DNA from: Pseudomonadota bacterium
Lineage (GTDB): Bacteria > Pseudomonadota > Gammaproteobacteria > Acidithiobacillales > Acidithiobacillaceae
Direction: 5' to 3'
DNA: 64,000 bases
Assembly: GCA_021821885.1 (NCBI GenBank)
Contig: JAKARO010000001.1
Coordinates: 85,906-149,905, forward strand
Below the pieces are notes generated by a model. That model had not been told where the DNA came from. It was given only the letters and a program-made list of their open reading frames with translations, and ran no database searches. Shown in pieces: positions 12,584 through 20,246 of this stretch. How positions within the stretch are numbered: the first letter of the stretch is position 1; each line of letters opens with the position of its first letter. Made by a program: the position numbers and the translations under genes.

Positions 12584-12613
12584 AAATTGGGGACAGGGAA
12601 ATAGCTTTTCAAG
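12584..12613 (-). promoter_or_regulatory. Sigma-32-like heat-shock promoter for hsp20
   Basis: On the minus strand the -35 element reads CTTGAAA (12607-12613) and the -10 element reads CCCCAATTT (12584-12592), 14 bases apart. The E. coli RpoH consensus is CTTGAAA, a 13-17 base spacer, then CCCCATNT, so the match is close. Transcription would begin about 40 bases before the hsp20 ATG. This is a reading by eye, but the function of the gene agrees with it. Confidence 0.7.
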
Positions 12614-12621
12614 GGGAGCGG

Positions 12622-13530
12622 TTAGTAGGGATATTCCCATCCGGGAGCGGGATCCTTGTAGCGGCGGTGGACCCACCAGTACTGTTCTGGAGCCTTGAGA
12701 ATGGCTGTTTCAAGGACAGCGTTCATCGCAGCGGCATCCGCTTCGTCATCCCCGGCAGGGAACCCCGATGCCATTGGAACAATTTCCATGCGGTAGCCCA
12801 TCCCCTTCGGCATACGGTAGGCATAGACGCCAAATACCGGGCTCTGCCTTCGCCCGGCGAGTCGTGCCAGCAGTGGGGTCGTGCAGGCCGGACGACGGAA
12901 AAAGGGGGCAAAAACACCCTCTTTGGGATCGACATTCTGGTCTGGAAGAACGCCAACTGCCTCCCCTTTCTGAAGGGCCTGCAACAGGGGGCGTATGCCT
13001 TTTTCCTTGGGCACCAGCCGCGCACCACTCCGACCACGGCCTGTGGTCATCAGTGCGTTAATGGAGACGTTCCGGGTGGCCATATACATTACGGTCACGG
13101 GCCAGCGCTGTCCTATATACTGTACCGCTGCTTCCCAGGCCCCGAGGTGGGCGGTAAAGAGGACGACACCATGCCCACCAGCAAGAGCCGCGTCTACGGC
13201 TTCTGCACCCTCGACTTCCCGTATGAGGGAAAGGGCCTGCTCCGTCGGCCAGAACCACAGTGGGCCGAGCTCCACCAGGCCCTGGCCAAGAGAGCGGAAA
13301 TGCGCCCGGAGCAGTCTTCGTCTCTGTTTTTCTGTCAGTTCAGGAAAAGCCAGTTCCAAATTTTTCCGGGCTATGGTTCGGGCCCGTGGTACCAGAAGCC
13401 GGGCAATATCGCCAAGCCGGTTTCCTAAAAAAACCCGGAGTGGTCGGGGTGTGCGTGCGAAAATGCGGAGAAGCCCGGTCGCCAGCCTTCCCAGGACCCT
13501 GTCCTGGCCGGGGGTGGAGCTGTTTTTCAT
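12622..13530 (-). CDS. Lipid A biosynthesis lauroyl/myristoyl acyltransferase (LpxL/HtrB family)
   Basis: These inner-membrane enzymes add secondary acyl chains to Kdo2-lipid IVA. The catalytic H-x4-E motif appears as HLGAWE. Other family features are KNLELAFPELTEKQRR, VGVLPDQNVDPKEGVFAPFF and the C-terminal PEQYWWVHRRYK. The chosen start at 13530 (MKNSSTPGQDR) gives 302 residues, the family size. A frame continuing to 13689 adds 53 atypical residues and overlaps the upstream gene. Whether it is LpxL, LpxM or LpxP type cannot be told by eye, so no symbol is given. Confidence 0.9.
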   Translation of the reverse strand: MKNSSTPGQDRVLGRLATGLLRIFARTPRPLRVFLGNRLGDIARLLVPRARTIARKNLELAFPELTEKQRRRLLRAHFRSLGQGLVELGPLWFWPTEQALSLIREVEGAEAVDAALAGGHGVVLFTAHLGAWEAAVQYIGQRWPVTVMYMATRNVSINALMTTGRGRSGARLVPKEKGIRPLLQALQKGEAVGVLPDQNVDPKEGVFAPFFRRPACTTPLLARLAGRRQSPVFGVYAYRMPKGMGYRMEIVPMASGFPAGDDEADAAAMNAVLETAILKAPEQYWWVHRRYKDPAPGWEYPY

Positions 13531-13616
13531 GCCGGCGCTGTGGACGGGAGGGATGGGGCCCCAACCTGCTGTCCAGGGAAGCAGATGGGTGGATTCTGGT
13601 TTGGCATCCGCAGATT

Positions 13617-14510
13617 CTAGTGCGTTCCAGCAGCCGCTGTCTCCTGGGCTGCCGCACGGTACAGGGCTGCCGTTTCTGCAAGCATCCATTTCTGGTAGCT
13701 GTATCCGGCCGGCATGATCTCATAGGCACCGATTACCGGTACGCTGCTGTCTCTGGCTTTTTCAAGAAACAGGCGGGTCAGGCTGCTGGTGACCTGCCGG
13801 TTATAGACCATGAACCGGACAGCCTTTTTCTCCAGCAGGCGGATCTGGAAACTGGTATCCTGGGGAGCGGGATCGGTACCGTTCATGATGGCTGCCTGGA
13901 GTGGCCATGGCGTGCGGATATCGCATCCCATGGCTGTGAGAAGATAGTCGGCAACCGGTTCAGTCACTGCTACGGGCGTATGGGCATACCGGGTCCTGAA
14001 TCTGGCGATCTCCCGATACCATGGCTTTAGCGAGGTATCGAAAAGACGGACCTGCTGCTGGAAATACGCCTGGTGTGCCGGCTCCAGCTTTCCGAGGGCG
14101 GTTGCTACCGCAGAGGCCACTTGAGGCATGGTTTGGGGTTTGTACCAGAGATGGGGGTTTCTGGTATTTCGCGGCAGGTCCAGGAGCTCCTGTACGACAA
14201 TGGTCTGTCTCCGGGGATCGGGGTTGGCTTTTAAAATTTTGCCGGCCCAGCTGTCATAGCCGAGCCCGTTGCGGACAACCAGCAGTGCCTGGGACAGTTT
14301 TCTGGCAATGGCCGGACTGGTTTCGAAAGAGTGGGGATCAACGGCGGGACTGCTCTCGATAGCCTGGACGGAAACATAGGGTCCGCCAATCTGGGCAATA
14401 ACGTTCGCATACTGGCTTTCTGCCCCAACAGCACGGACAGGCGTCGCAGAAACTGGCTGGAGGGCCAGGCAGGGAACCAGGGCTGCCAGGAGCGGGAGAT
14501 TTTTCCCCAT
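13617..14510 (-). CDS. Zn/Mn-type ABC transporter periplasmic binding protein (ZnuA-like)
   Basis: This is a cluster A-I metal-binding receptor. It starts with a signal peptide (MGKNLPLLAALVPCLALQPVSA), which is why 14510 was preferred over an in-frame ATG at 14561. Two expected ligand histidines are present (DPHSFE and NPHLWYKP). The third ligand site, usually His, reads TEPVADYLL, and the last reads GAYEIMP, suggesting a His-His-Glu-Glu set. No permease or ATPase gene lies nearby, so it must work with components encoded elsewhere or act alone as a metal buffer. The metal is unknown. Confidence 0.82.
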   Translation of the reverse strand: MGKNLPLLAALVPCLALQPVSATPVRAVGAESQYANVIAQIGGPYVSVQAIESSPAVDPHSFETSPAIARKLSQALLVVRNGLGYDSWAGKILKANPDPRRQTIVVQELLDLPRNTRNPHLWYKPQTMPQVASAVATALGKLEPAHQAYFQQQVRLFDTSLKPWYREIARFRTRYAHTPVAVTEPVADYLLTAMGCDIRTPWPLQAAIMNGTDPAPQDTSFQIRLLEKKAVRFMVYNRQVTSSLTRLFLEKARDSSVPVIGAYEIMPAGYSYQKWMLAETAALYRAAAQETAAAGTH

Positions 14511-14670
14511 CTTGGTGCAGAACAGCCGGTCCTGAAATCGTCTTGCCGGGGGCAGGCACATGGGGACGGACCTTTTGCAGCAGAGCTTTGCCGATTATGG
14601 CACGATGGCCTGGGCTGTGGAACTGAACGCGCCGGCCAGTCCGGCGCGAAAAAAGAAGCCTGGATTCGGG

Positions 14671-16038
14671 CTATTTCCCAATGCAGAAGCGCGAGAAAAT
14701 TTCTCCCAGAATTTCCTCTACCCCCATCTCTCCCGTGACTCTGGAGAGCGCATAGGCAGCCTCACGCAGAGACTGGGCCAGCAGTTCTTCTGGCCCGGCG
14801 AGTTCCAGCAGCCGGACTCCGGCCAGGAGGGCTTCGTGGCAGTCCTCGAGAGCCTGGAGATGGCGGGTCCTGGCACTGAAGACGCTTGCCTCGGGAGGTA
14901 CTCCTCCAAGGGAGGCCGAAAGATGCTGTTCAAGCTGCTCCAGTCCGTGACCAGTTCTGGCGGAGATGGAAATCTGCTTGCAGCCGGTCGGCAGATGGGG
15001 AGGATGTTCTACGAGATCAAGCTTGTTCCATATAATGGTGCAACGGGCAGAATCCAGGCTATCGAGGATTTTCTGGTCGGCTGGCAGCCACCCCACGCGG
15101 GCATCGGCAAGCAGCAGGATCCACTGGGAAGACTCCATGGCCGCACGACTACGGCGGATCCCTTCCTGCTCCACCAGGTCCTCCGTATCATGCAGCCCGG
15201 CGGTATCCAGAAGTTCTACGGGCAGACCATCAATAAGAATTTCTTCCCGCAGGATATCCCGGGTAGTTCCCGGCACCGGAGTGACAATGGCACTTTCGCG
15301 TTGTGCAAGGACATTCAGGAGGCTGGATTTTCCAACATTGGGGCGGCCAGCCAGGACGACGCGTGCCCCATGCGAAAGTCTCGCTCCGGCGCGACAGGGG
15401 CGCAGGATCTTTTCTGTCTGCAGAAGGAGCTTCTCCAGACCCTGATGGAGAAGCTCCCTGTGGCTTTCCCCCAGATCCTCCTCGCTGAAGTCCAGCCCCG
15501 CCTCTGCAAGTGCCAGGGCTTCCAGAATGGTAGACCGCAGACTGCCAACCGCAGAGGAGAAATGGCCTTCCATGCTCGCGATGGCTGCCCTGGCCTGTGC
15601 TTCGCTGCGGGAATGGATCAGGTCGGCTACAGCTTCTGCCTGTGCCAGATCCAGCCGCTGGTTCAGAAATGCCCGTTCACTGAATTCCCCCGGCCTTGCC
15701 AGGCGGGCCCCAAGTGCGATCGCCCGCTGTAGCAGAAGGTTGAGGACAACGGGACTACCATGCCCCTGGAGTTCAATGACATCTTCCCCTGTATAGCTAT
15801 GGGGTGCCGGGAAATAGAGGGCAATGCCATGATCAAGCACCTGACCCTGATGGCCGAGGAATTTGCGGAGATAGGCATGCCTGGGGCGCCATGGGGTTGG
15901 GGACTGGCTGCCACAGATCCCTGTGGCAATGGCAAAAGCCTTTGGACCGGACAGACGGACAATGCCGACACCGCCCTCCCCGGCCGGGGTGGCGATGGCG
16001 GCAATGGTATCCCCAAGCTGGTACAGGTTTCCCGGCAC
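14671..16038 (-). CDS. mnmE: tRNA modification GTPase MnmE
   Basis: MnmE, with MnmG, makes the cmnm5/nm5 modification at U34 of tRNAs that read NNA and NNG codons. The 455 residues show the N-terminal formyl-THF domain, then the G domain with G1 GRPNVGKSS, G2/G3 region (TTRDIL, DTAGLHDT) and G4 NKLD. The obligatory C-terminal FCIGK carries the catalytic cysteine. It follows yidC by eight bases in the conserved rpmH-rnpA-yidD-yidC-mnmE operon. The bases between this gene and the upstream end of the metal-binding gene (14511-14670) show no clear signal. Confidence 0.98.
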   Translation of the reverse strand: MPGNLYQLGDTIAAIATPAGEGGVGIVRLSGPKAFAIATGICGSQSPTPWRPRHAYLRKFLGHQGQVLDHGIALYFPAPHSYTGEDVIELQGHGSPVVLNLLLQRAIALGARLARPGEFSERAFLNQRLDLAQAEAVADLIHSRSEAQARAAIASMEGHFSSAVGSLRSTILEALALAEAGLDFSEEDLGESHRELLHQGLEKLLLQTEKILRPCRAGARLSHGARVVLAGRPNVGKSSLLNVLAQRESAIVTPVPGTTRDILREEILIDGLPVELLDTAGLHDTEDLVEQEGIRRSRAAMESSQWILLLADARVGWLPADQKILDSLDSARCTIIWNKLDLVEHPPHLPTGCKQISISARTGHGLEQLEQHLSASLGGVPPEASVFSARTRHLQALEDCHEALLAGVRLLELAGPEELLAQSLREAAYALSRVTGEMGVEEILGEIFSRFCIGK

Positions 16039-16046
16039 GGCTGTGT

Positions 16047-17633
16047 TCAGGTGTCCTTCATGACATGGCGGGTGATCAGGTACTGCTGCGCGATGGATAC
16101 CACGTTATTGGTCAGCCAGTACACCACCAGCCCTGCAGGAAAAAAAGAAAAAAAGACGGCAAAAACCACGGGCAGGATGGACATGACCCGTTTCTGTATC
16201 GGATCCACGGGGGCCGGATTGAGCCGCTGCTGGACAAACATGCTGACCCCCATCAGCAGGGGGAGCATGAAATAGGGGTCCGGTGCCGCGAGGTCGTGGA
16301 TCCAAAGTACGAAGGGTGCCTGTCTTAGAGAAACACTTTCGACAAGTACCCAGTACAGCGCAATGAAAACGGGCATCTGGGCAACAATGGGCAGACAGCC
16401 GGCCATGGGACTGACTTTCTCCTTCCGGTACAGTTCCATCATGGCCACGCCCATTTTCTGGCGGTCGTCACCATATTCTTTCCGGATTTTTTCCAGTTTT
16501 GGCTGCAGCTTTCTCATGTTGGCCATGGAACGGTAGCTGATGGCGGAGGGATAGAAAAAAATCAGCTTGACGGCCAGTACCAGAAAGACAATGGCCCACC
16601 CCCAGTTTCCAGTCCAGCCATGAAACCAGCCGAGCACGCTGTGCATGGGTTCGGCGATAACCGTAAACCAGCCATAGTCCACGGTCTGTTCCAGACCATG
16701 GCCGAGATTGGCCAGGATATCCTGGCGCTTCGGTCCCAGATAGAGCTGCTGGTGGATGGTGACTGATGCTCCGGGAGCAAGCGATGCCAGTGGCTGCAGG
16801 ACGCCTGCAGCGTAATTGGCGCCTTCGGGCCGGGCATAGACCTGTACCTGTGCGCTGGGCTCCGGAATGATGGCCTGGAGGAAATAGTGATCCGTCATGC
16901 CTGCCCAGCCGGGACCGCCATGTAGTTCTGGGTGTCCGCGGAGATCACTAAAACCTTTTTCGGTAAAGGAGCTGCCATGCATTACAACTGCGCCAGTGAA
17001 AATGGACATGAACCAGTGGCTCTGTGTACGTCCGTTTCGGAGGATCTGGTCAAAATAGCTGCCACTCCATGGCGCTGGACCGCGGTTGCTAACCCGGATG
17101 GTTTCATCCACAAGATACTTCCCCGGGAAAAACCGCAGGGTTTTCTGGACATCCAGTGGACCGGCTTTCCCAGCCAGGACGATGCGCTGCCCGCTGTCAC
17201 TTACAGAAGAGGCGGCCTGGCTGAACTGTACCTGTATCGGCTGGCCCCCGCTCTGGATAAATCCACTCTGCTGGATGGTGAGCCGGGACGGAGTAGAGTC
17301 GAGAATCTGGTAGGGCGTGGGGTTTTCCACGGCAGATTTATAGTCCCTGAGGCCGAGATCCTGGATGTCTCCCCCAAGAAGACTGACCTGTCCAGTAAAA
17401 GACGGGTTGGAAAAGTGCAGAACCGGCCCGGGGGTTGCACCAGGGGGTGAAAGCACTGCAGCGGATGGTTTTCCCAGGCCGGAAGGAGGGAGTGAGGGCC
17501 GGGCGGAAGACGCTGCGGCAGCCGGACTCTGGGCATGTTTTGCTGTCAGAGACCCGGAACCCATCCAGTGGTCAAAAAGCAGCAGTACGATGATGGAAAG
17601 GACGACAGCGAGAATGGTGCGTTGTGTGTCCAT
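16047..17633 (-). CDS. yidC: Membrane protein insertase YidC
   Basis: YidC inserts and folds inner-membrane proteins, alone or with SecYEG. The 528-residue protein has the Gram-negative plan: N-terminal TM (residues 5-22), a Pro/Ser-rich linker, a large periplasmic beta domain, and five C-terminal TMs. The cytoplasmic loop with the conserved Arg (ISYRSMANMRKLQPKLE) and the stretch LRQAPFVLWIHDLAAPDPYFMLPLLMG are diagnostic. It lies 14 bases after yidD and 8 before mnmE. Confidence 0.98.
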   Translation of the reverse strand: MDTQRTILAVVLSIIVLLLFDHWMGSGSLTAKHAQSPAAAASSARPSLPPSGLGKPSAAVLSPPGATPGPVLHFSNPSFTGQVSLLGGDIQDLGLRDYKSAVENPTPYQILDSTPSRLTIQQSGFIQSGGQPIQVQFSQAASSVSDSGQRIVLAGKAGPLDVQKTLRFFPGKYLVDETIRVSNRGPAPWSGSYFDQILRNGRTQSHWFMSIFTGAVVMHGSSFTEKGFSDLRGHPELHGGPGWAGMTDHYFLQAIIPEPSAQVQVYARPEGANYAAGVLQPLASLAPGASVTIHQQLYLGPKRQDILANLGHGLEQTVDYGWFTVIAEPMHSVLGWFHGWTGNWGWAIVFLVLAVKLIFFYPSAISYRSMANMRKLQPKLEKIRKEYGDDRQKMGVAMMELYRKEKVSPMAGCLPIVAQMPVFIALYWVLVESVSLRQAPFVLWIHDLAAPDPYFMLPLLMGVSMFVQQRLNPAPVDPIQKRVMSILPVVFAVFFSFFPAGLVVYWLTNNVVSIAQQYLITRHVMKDT

Positions 17634-17647
17634 GTGGCTCCGACGCT

Positions 17648-17860
17648 TCAGGGAACAGGATCATGGCCACCCTCGTGCCATGGATGGCAGCGGCCAATAC
17701 GCTTGGCACCCATCCACATTCCACGCAGGAGGCCGTAACGTTCTATGGCTTCACAGGTGTACTGGGAGCAGGTGGGGTAATAGCGGCAGCTGCTTGCCAT
17801 GAAGGGGCTTAAAAGCAGCTGGTACCCGCGGATCAGGGCAATGGCGGCAGAGCTGAACAT
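17648..17860 (-). CDS. yidD: Membrane protein insertion efficiency factor YidD
   Basis: YidD is a small membrane-associated protein that aids YidC-dependent insertion. The 70 residues show the family core: [29 protein letters not shown] with three conserved cysteines, and the C-terminal [17 protein letters not shown]. The start shares one base with the rnpA stop (TGATG), which indicates translational coupling. Confidence 0.96.
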   Translation of the reverse strand: MFSSAAIALIRGYQLLLSPFMASSCRYYPTCSQYTCEAIERYGLLRGMWMGAKRIGRCHPWHEGGHDPVP

Positions 17861-18201
17861 CAGCCGAGCACCTTTTCGATCTGGCGGACGAACAGCGCAA
17901 CCCCGCCATCTTTTCCGGCTGGCCGGGCTATCGCGAGAATGTCAAGACTGCGGTTTCGCAGCGGGGAAACGCGGAACGCCTCGCGAAGTCGGCGCTTGAT
18001 GCGGTTCCGCTGTACCGCGTTGCCTGTCTTGCGGCTTACAGAAAGCCCTAGCCTGGCGTGCCCGAGGCCGTTATCTAGGCTGTACAGTACCAGTTCGGGG
18101 AAAACCCGTTTGCGTCCACGCTGCAGGGTGCGCTGGATGTCGGCTTTCCTGTGCAGCCGGTGTTCCCGGGCAAACTGCTGGCAGGGTCGCGCCCCGTGCA
18201 T
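17860..18201 (-). CDS. rnpA: Ribonuclease P protein component
   Basis: RnpA is the protein subunit of RNase P, which with the RNA subunit removes tRNA 5' leaders. The 113 residues hold the RNR motif region [20 protein letters not shown] that contacts the RNA, and the N-terminal [16 protein letters not shown]. It starts three bases after the rpmH stop. The P RNA gene is not in this window. Confidence 0.97.
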   Translation of the reverse strand: MHGARPCQQFAREHRLHRKADIQRTLQRGRKRVFPELVLYSLDNGLGHARLGLSVSRKTGNAVQRNRIKRRLREAFRVSPLRNRSLDILAIARPAGKDGGVALFVRQIEKVLG

Positions 18202-18204
18202 GCC

Positions 18205-18339
18205 TTAAGGGCAGAGCTTGTAACGGCCTTTGGCACGCCGACGCTTAAGCACCAGACGACCCGACCTGGTGGACATGCGGGCACGGAACCCATGGGTTCG
18301 CTTGCGGTGTACAACGCTAGGCTGAAAGGTACGTTTCAT
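18205..18339 (-). CDS. rpmH: 50S ribosomal protein L34
   Basis: L34 is a 44-residue, highly basic protein of the large subunit. Read on the minus strand it begins [19 protein letters not shown] and continues with [20 protein letters not shown], the near-invariant L34 sequence, ending in YKLCP. A weak AGGA lies nine bases upstream. It is the first gene of the rnpA-yidD-yidC-mnmE operon and has a good promoter at 18375-18403. Its usual divergent neighbour dnaA is absent; lysA lies beyond a 500-base gap. Confidence 0.98.
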   Translation of the reverse strand: MKRTFQPSVVHRKRTHGFRARMSTRSGRLVLKRRRAKGRYKLCP

Positions 18340-18374
18340 GGTTTTCTGTCCTAGAATATCCCGTAAGGGCACGC

Positions 18375-18403
18375 AAGATAAGGAAATCCTGGCCCAAAGT
18401 CAA
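18375..18403 (-). promoter_or_regulatory. Sigma-70 promoter upstream of rpmH
   Basis: On the minus strand a TTGACT box (18398-18403) is followed by 17 bases and TATCTT (18375-18380). This is close to the TTGACA-17-TATAAT consensus, as expected for a ribosomal protein operon. Transcription would start near 18368, leaving a leader of about 30 bases. Confidence 0.75.
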
Positions 18404-18840
18404 GGACTGCTAGCAGGCAAGCGGGAGCCCGTTTGGTGGTTTTCTGGCCGGGACTTCTGTTCCGGGCATGGACCATCCCATTCATGGCTTTCTGGTAGCC
18501 AGTGCCTTCCCCCGCCTGGCCCTGTTCCGTTCCCCATGAGGAGGGCCTGGTTCGTGGGCCCCCTCTTTCATAGCCATAGCGCACCTGTGGTGCTTGGAAC
18601 ATGGCTTCCCCAAGCTGCGCTTCTGCCACTCCCGGGAAAAATGCCAGCCATGTCCGCTGCGCTGGTTTACAGGGTTGCTGGAGATGTTCTGGCAGGTATC
18701 TTCCCTGCCTGCCTGCCTGCCTGCGCTCACGGTCTGCGGATGCCCAGTGGCGATAACACTCCCAACCCGATAAGGCAGTTAATGGAAAGATGGGAGTTCT
18801 GGCCCTTCCGGGCAAATCCGGATCAAAGCGCACATTGCGG
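18404..18840. other. Gene-free stretch between lysA and the rpmH promoter
   Basis: About 437 bases without a gene I can support. Open frames on both strands give proline- and arginine-rich peptides with no recognisable family and no good ribosome sites. I looked for DnaA boxes (TTATCCACA and close variants) because this is where oriC would lie in many gammaproteobacteria, and saw none. The only structured features are five CCTG units at 18704-18723 and a 10-bp palindrome next to the rpmH -35 box (18407-18416). Confidence 0.5.
18704..18723. repeat. Tetranucleotide repeat, (CCTG)x5
   Basis: Five perfect CCTG units stand in the gap between lysA and rpmH. Tetranucleotide tracts can vary by slippage. 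Here the tract lies in no supported gene and about 300 bases upstream of the rpmH promoter, so any effect is unproven. Confidence 0.85.
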
Positions 18841-20085
18841 TCAGTCCGGGTTTTCCTCGGCGGTCAAAAGATCCGCCAGGTTTTCACGGCGGCGTACCAG
18901 CCTCGCTTCGCTTCCCCTGACCAGGATCTCTGGGGGACGTGGTCGGCTGTTGTACTGGCTGGCCATGGCAAAACCATAGGCGCCGGTACTGAGGATGGCC
19001 AGGAGGTCACCGGCACGGACGGCTAGAGGGCGGTTTCTGGCGAAAAAATCTCCGCTCTCACATATGGGACCGACCACATCCAGAGTGCCGGTTTCTGCAG
19101 GCGACTCTTCCTGTACGGGGAGGATATCGTGCCAGGCACCATAGAGGCTAGGCCGCAGAAGGTCATTCATCGCGGCATCTACTATGCAGAATTTTTTTCC
19201 GTCATTGTCCTTGAGGTATTCTACCCGGGTTAGCAGGACCCCAGCGTTGCCCACTACAGATCTTCCCAGTTCTACGACAGGCCGGACCGGCAGTCCTGCA
19301 AGGGCATCGTGGAGTACCGCGGCATAGGCTGCCGGCGTGGGTGCCTGTTCTTCATGGTAGCGGATGCCTACCCCCCCGCCCAGATCCAGGTGGCTGAGGG
19401 GTACTCCTGCACCAGCAAGCCGCTCGTAAAGTCCACGAACCTTGCGCGCTGCTTCAGCGATGGGTGCCAGATCTGTCAGCTGCGATCCGATATGGCAGGC
19501 AATGCCCCGGAAATCAACGGCTGGCCAGCGGGCTGCCTCAAGATACAGTCTTTCCGCATGGACCAGGGGAATTCCAAACTTGCTTTCCCGGAGGCCTGTA
19601 GCGATATAGCTGTGGGTTCCTGGGTCTACGTCAGGATTCACCCGCAGGGCTACCGGAGCCCTGCACCCCAGTCCGGAAGCAATCGCGTCTACCTGTTCCA
19701 GCTCTGCCTCAGATTCCACATTCAGGCAGAAGATTCCTGCATCAAGGGCGGCCCTGATTTCCTCGCGGCTTTTGCCAACGCCGGAGAATACTGTCCGTTG
19801 GGGATCGCCCCCAGCACGCAGAACCCGGGCCAGCTCACCCCCGGAAACGATATCAAAGCCAGCGCCCCAGCGAGCAAGGCTGGCCAGGACATGGAGATTG
19901 CTGTTGGCTTTTACCGCGTAGCACAGCAGGGTCTCCGGTCCAAGGGCGTGACTGAATGCGGTATAGCGCTCATGAATGGCCATTTCGGAGTACACATATG
20001 CCGGTGTACCGAAACGTGCCGCTATCTGGTCCAGGGGCACTTCATCTGCCCAGAGTCTGCCTGCGCGGTAGTGAAAATGTCTCAT
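18841..20085 (-). CDS. lysA: Diaminopimelate decarboxylase
   Basis: LysA decarboxylates meso-diaminopimelate to L-lysine, the last step of lysine synthesis. It is a PLP enzyme of the alanine racemase-like fold III. The 414 residues show the PLP lysine in CYAVKAN, the phosphate-binding glycine region DLGGGVGI, and the C-terminal substrate and PLP motif GPICESGDFFARNR with the active-site Cys. The start at 20085 (MRHFHYRAGRLWADEVPL) gives the usual N-terminus; 40 upstream in-frame residues belong to overlapping lptM in another frame. Its ATG overlaps the lptM stop (ATGA). Confidence 0.96.
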   Translation of the reverse strand: MRHFHYRAGRLWADEVPLDQIAARFGTPAYVYSEMAIHERYTAFSHALGPETLLCYAVKANSNLHVLASLARWGAGFDIVSGGELARVLRAGGDPQRTVFSGVGKSREEIRAALDAGIFCLNVESEAELEQVDAIASGLGCRAPVALRVNPDVDPGTHSYIATGLRESKFGIPLVHAERLYLEAARWPAVDFRGIACHIGSQLTDLAPIAEAARKVRGLYERLAGAGVPLSHLDLGGGVGIRYHEEQAPTPAAYAAVLHDALAGLPVRPVVELGRSVVGNAGVLLTRVEYLKDNDGKKFCIVDAAMNDLLRPSLYGAWHDILPVQEESPAETGTLDVVGPICESGDFFARNRPLAVRAGDLLAILSTGAYGFAMASQYNSRPRPPEILVRGSEARLVRRRENLADLLTAEENPD

Positions 20086-20246
20086 GACCGGGTCGGGGCC
20101 CCCGCAGTCGCGGTCTGGCTGTGATGTATCGTGGACGGCAGAACCAGTGCCGTTTTCCGGCCACAGCCAGCGAGAAGAATCCCCAGGCAAAGAAAGAGAG
20201 GCCAATGCAGGCGGGAAAAGCAGATCCCGGTTTTTGGGGTTCGCAT
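20082..20246 (-). CDS. lptM: LptM/YifL-like small lipoprotein
   Basis: This 54-residue frame is easy to miss. It begins [17 protein letters not shown], has a hydrophobic core, and a lipobox LAGC with Cys28, followed by GRKTALVLP. That matches the LptM/YifL pattern LAGCG-x-K-x-x-L-x-x-P. LptM is known to assist LptD oxidative maturation at the outer membrane in E. coli, where yifL also precedes a dapF/lysA-type region. Here the ATG shares one base with the argH stop and the TGA overlaps the lysA ATG, so it is fully embedded in an argH-lptM-lysA operon. The tail after residue 37 is short and not conserved. Confidence 0.8.
   Translation of the reverse strand: MRTPKTGICFSRLHWPLFLCLGILLAGCGRKTALVLPSTIHHSQTATAGAPTRS

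Noticed and set aside
18340..18840. Possible oriC upstream of rpmH
   Set aside because: No TTATCCACA-like boxes or AT-rich unwinding element could be seen by eye.
18338..18979. Open frames of 213 (plus) and 160 (minus) codons in the lysA-rpmH gap
   Set aside because: Low-complexity Pro/Arg/Gly-rich peptides, no family resemblance, no ribosome site, and one frame runs antisense into lysA.
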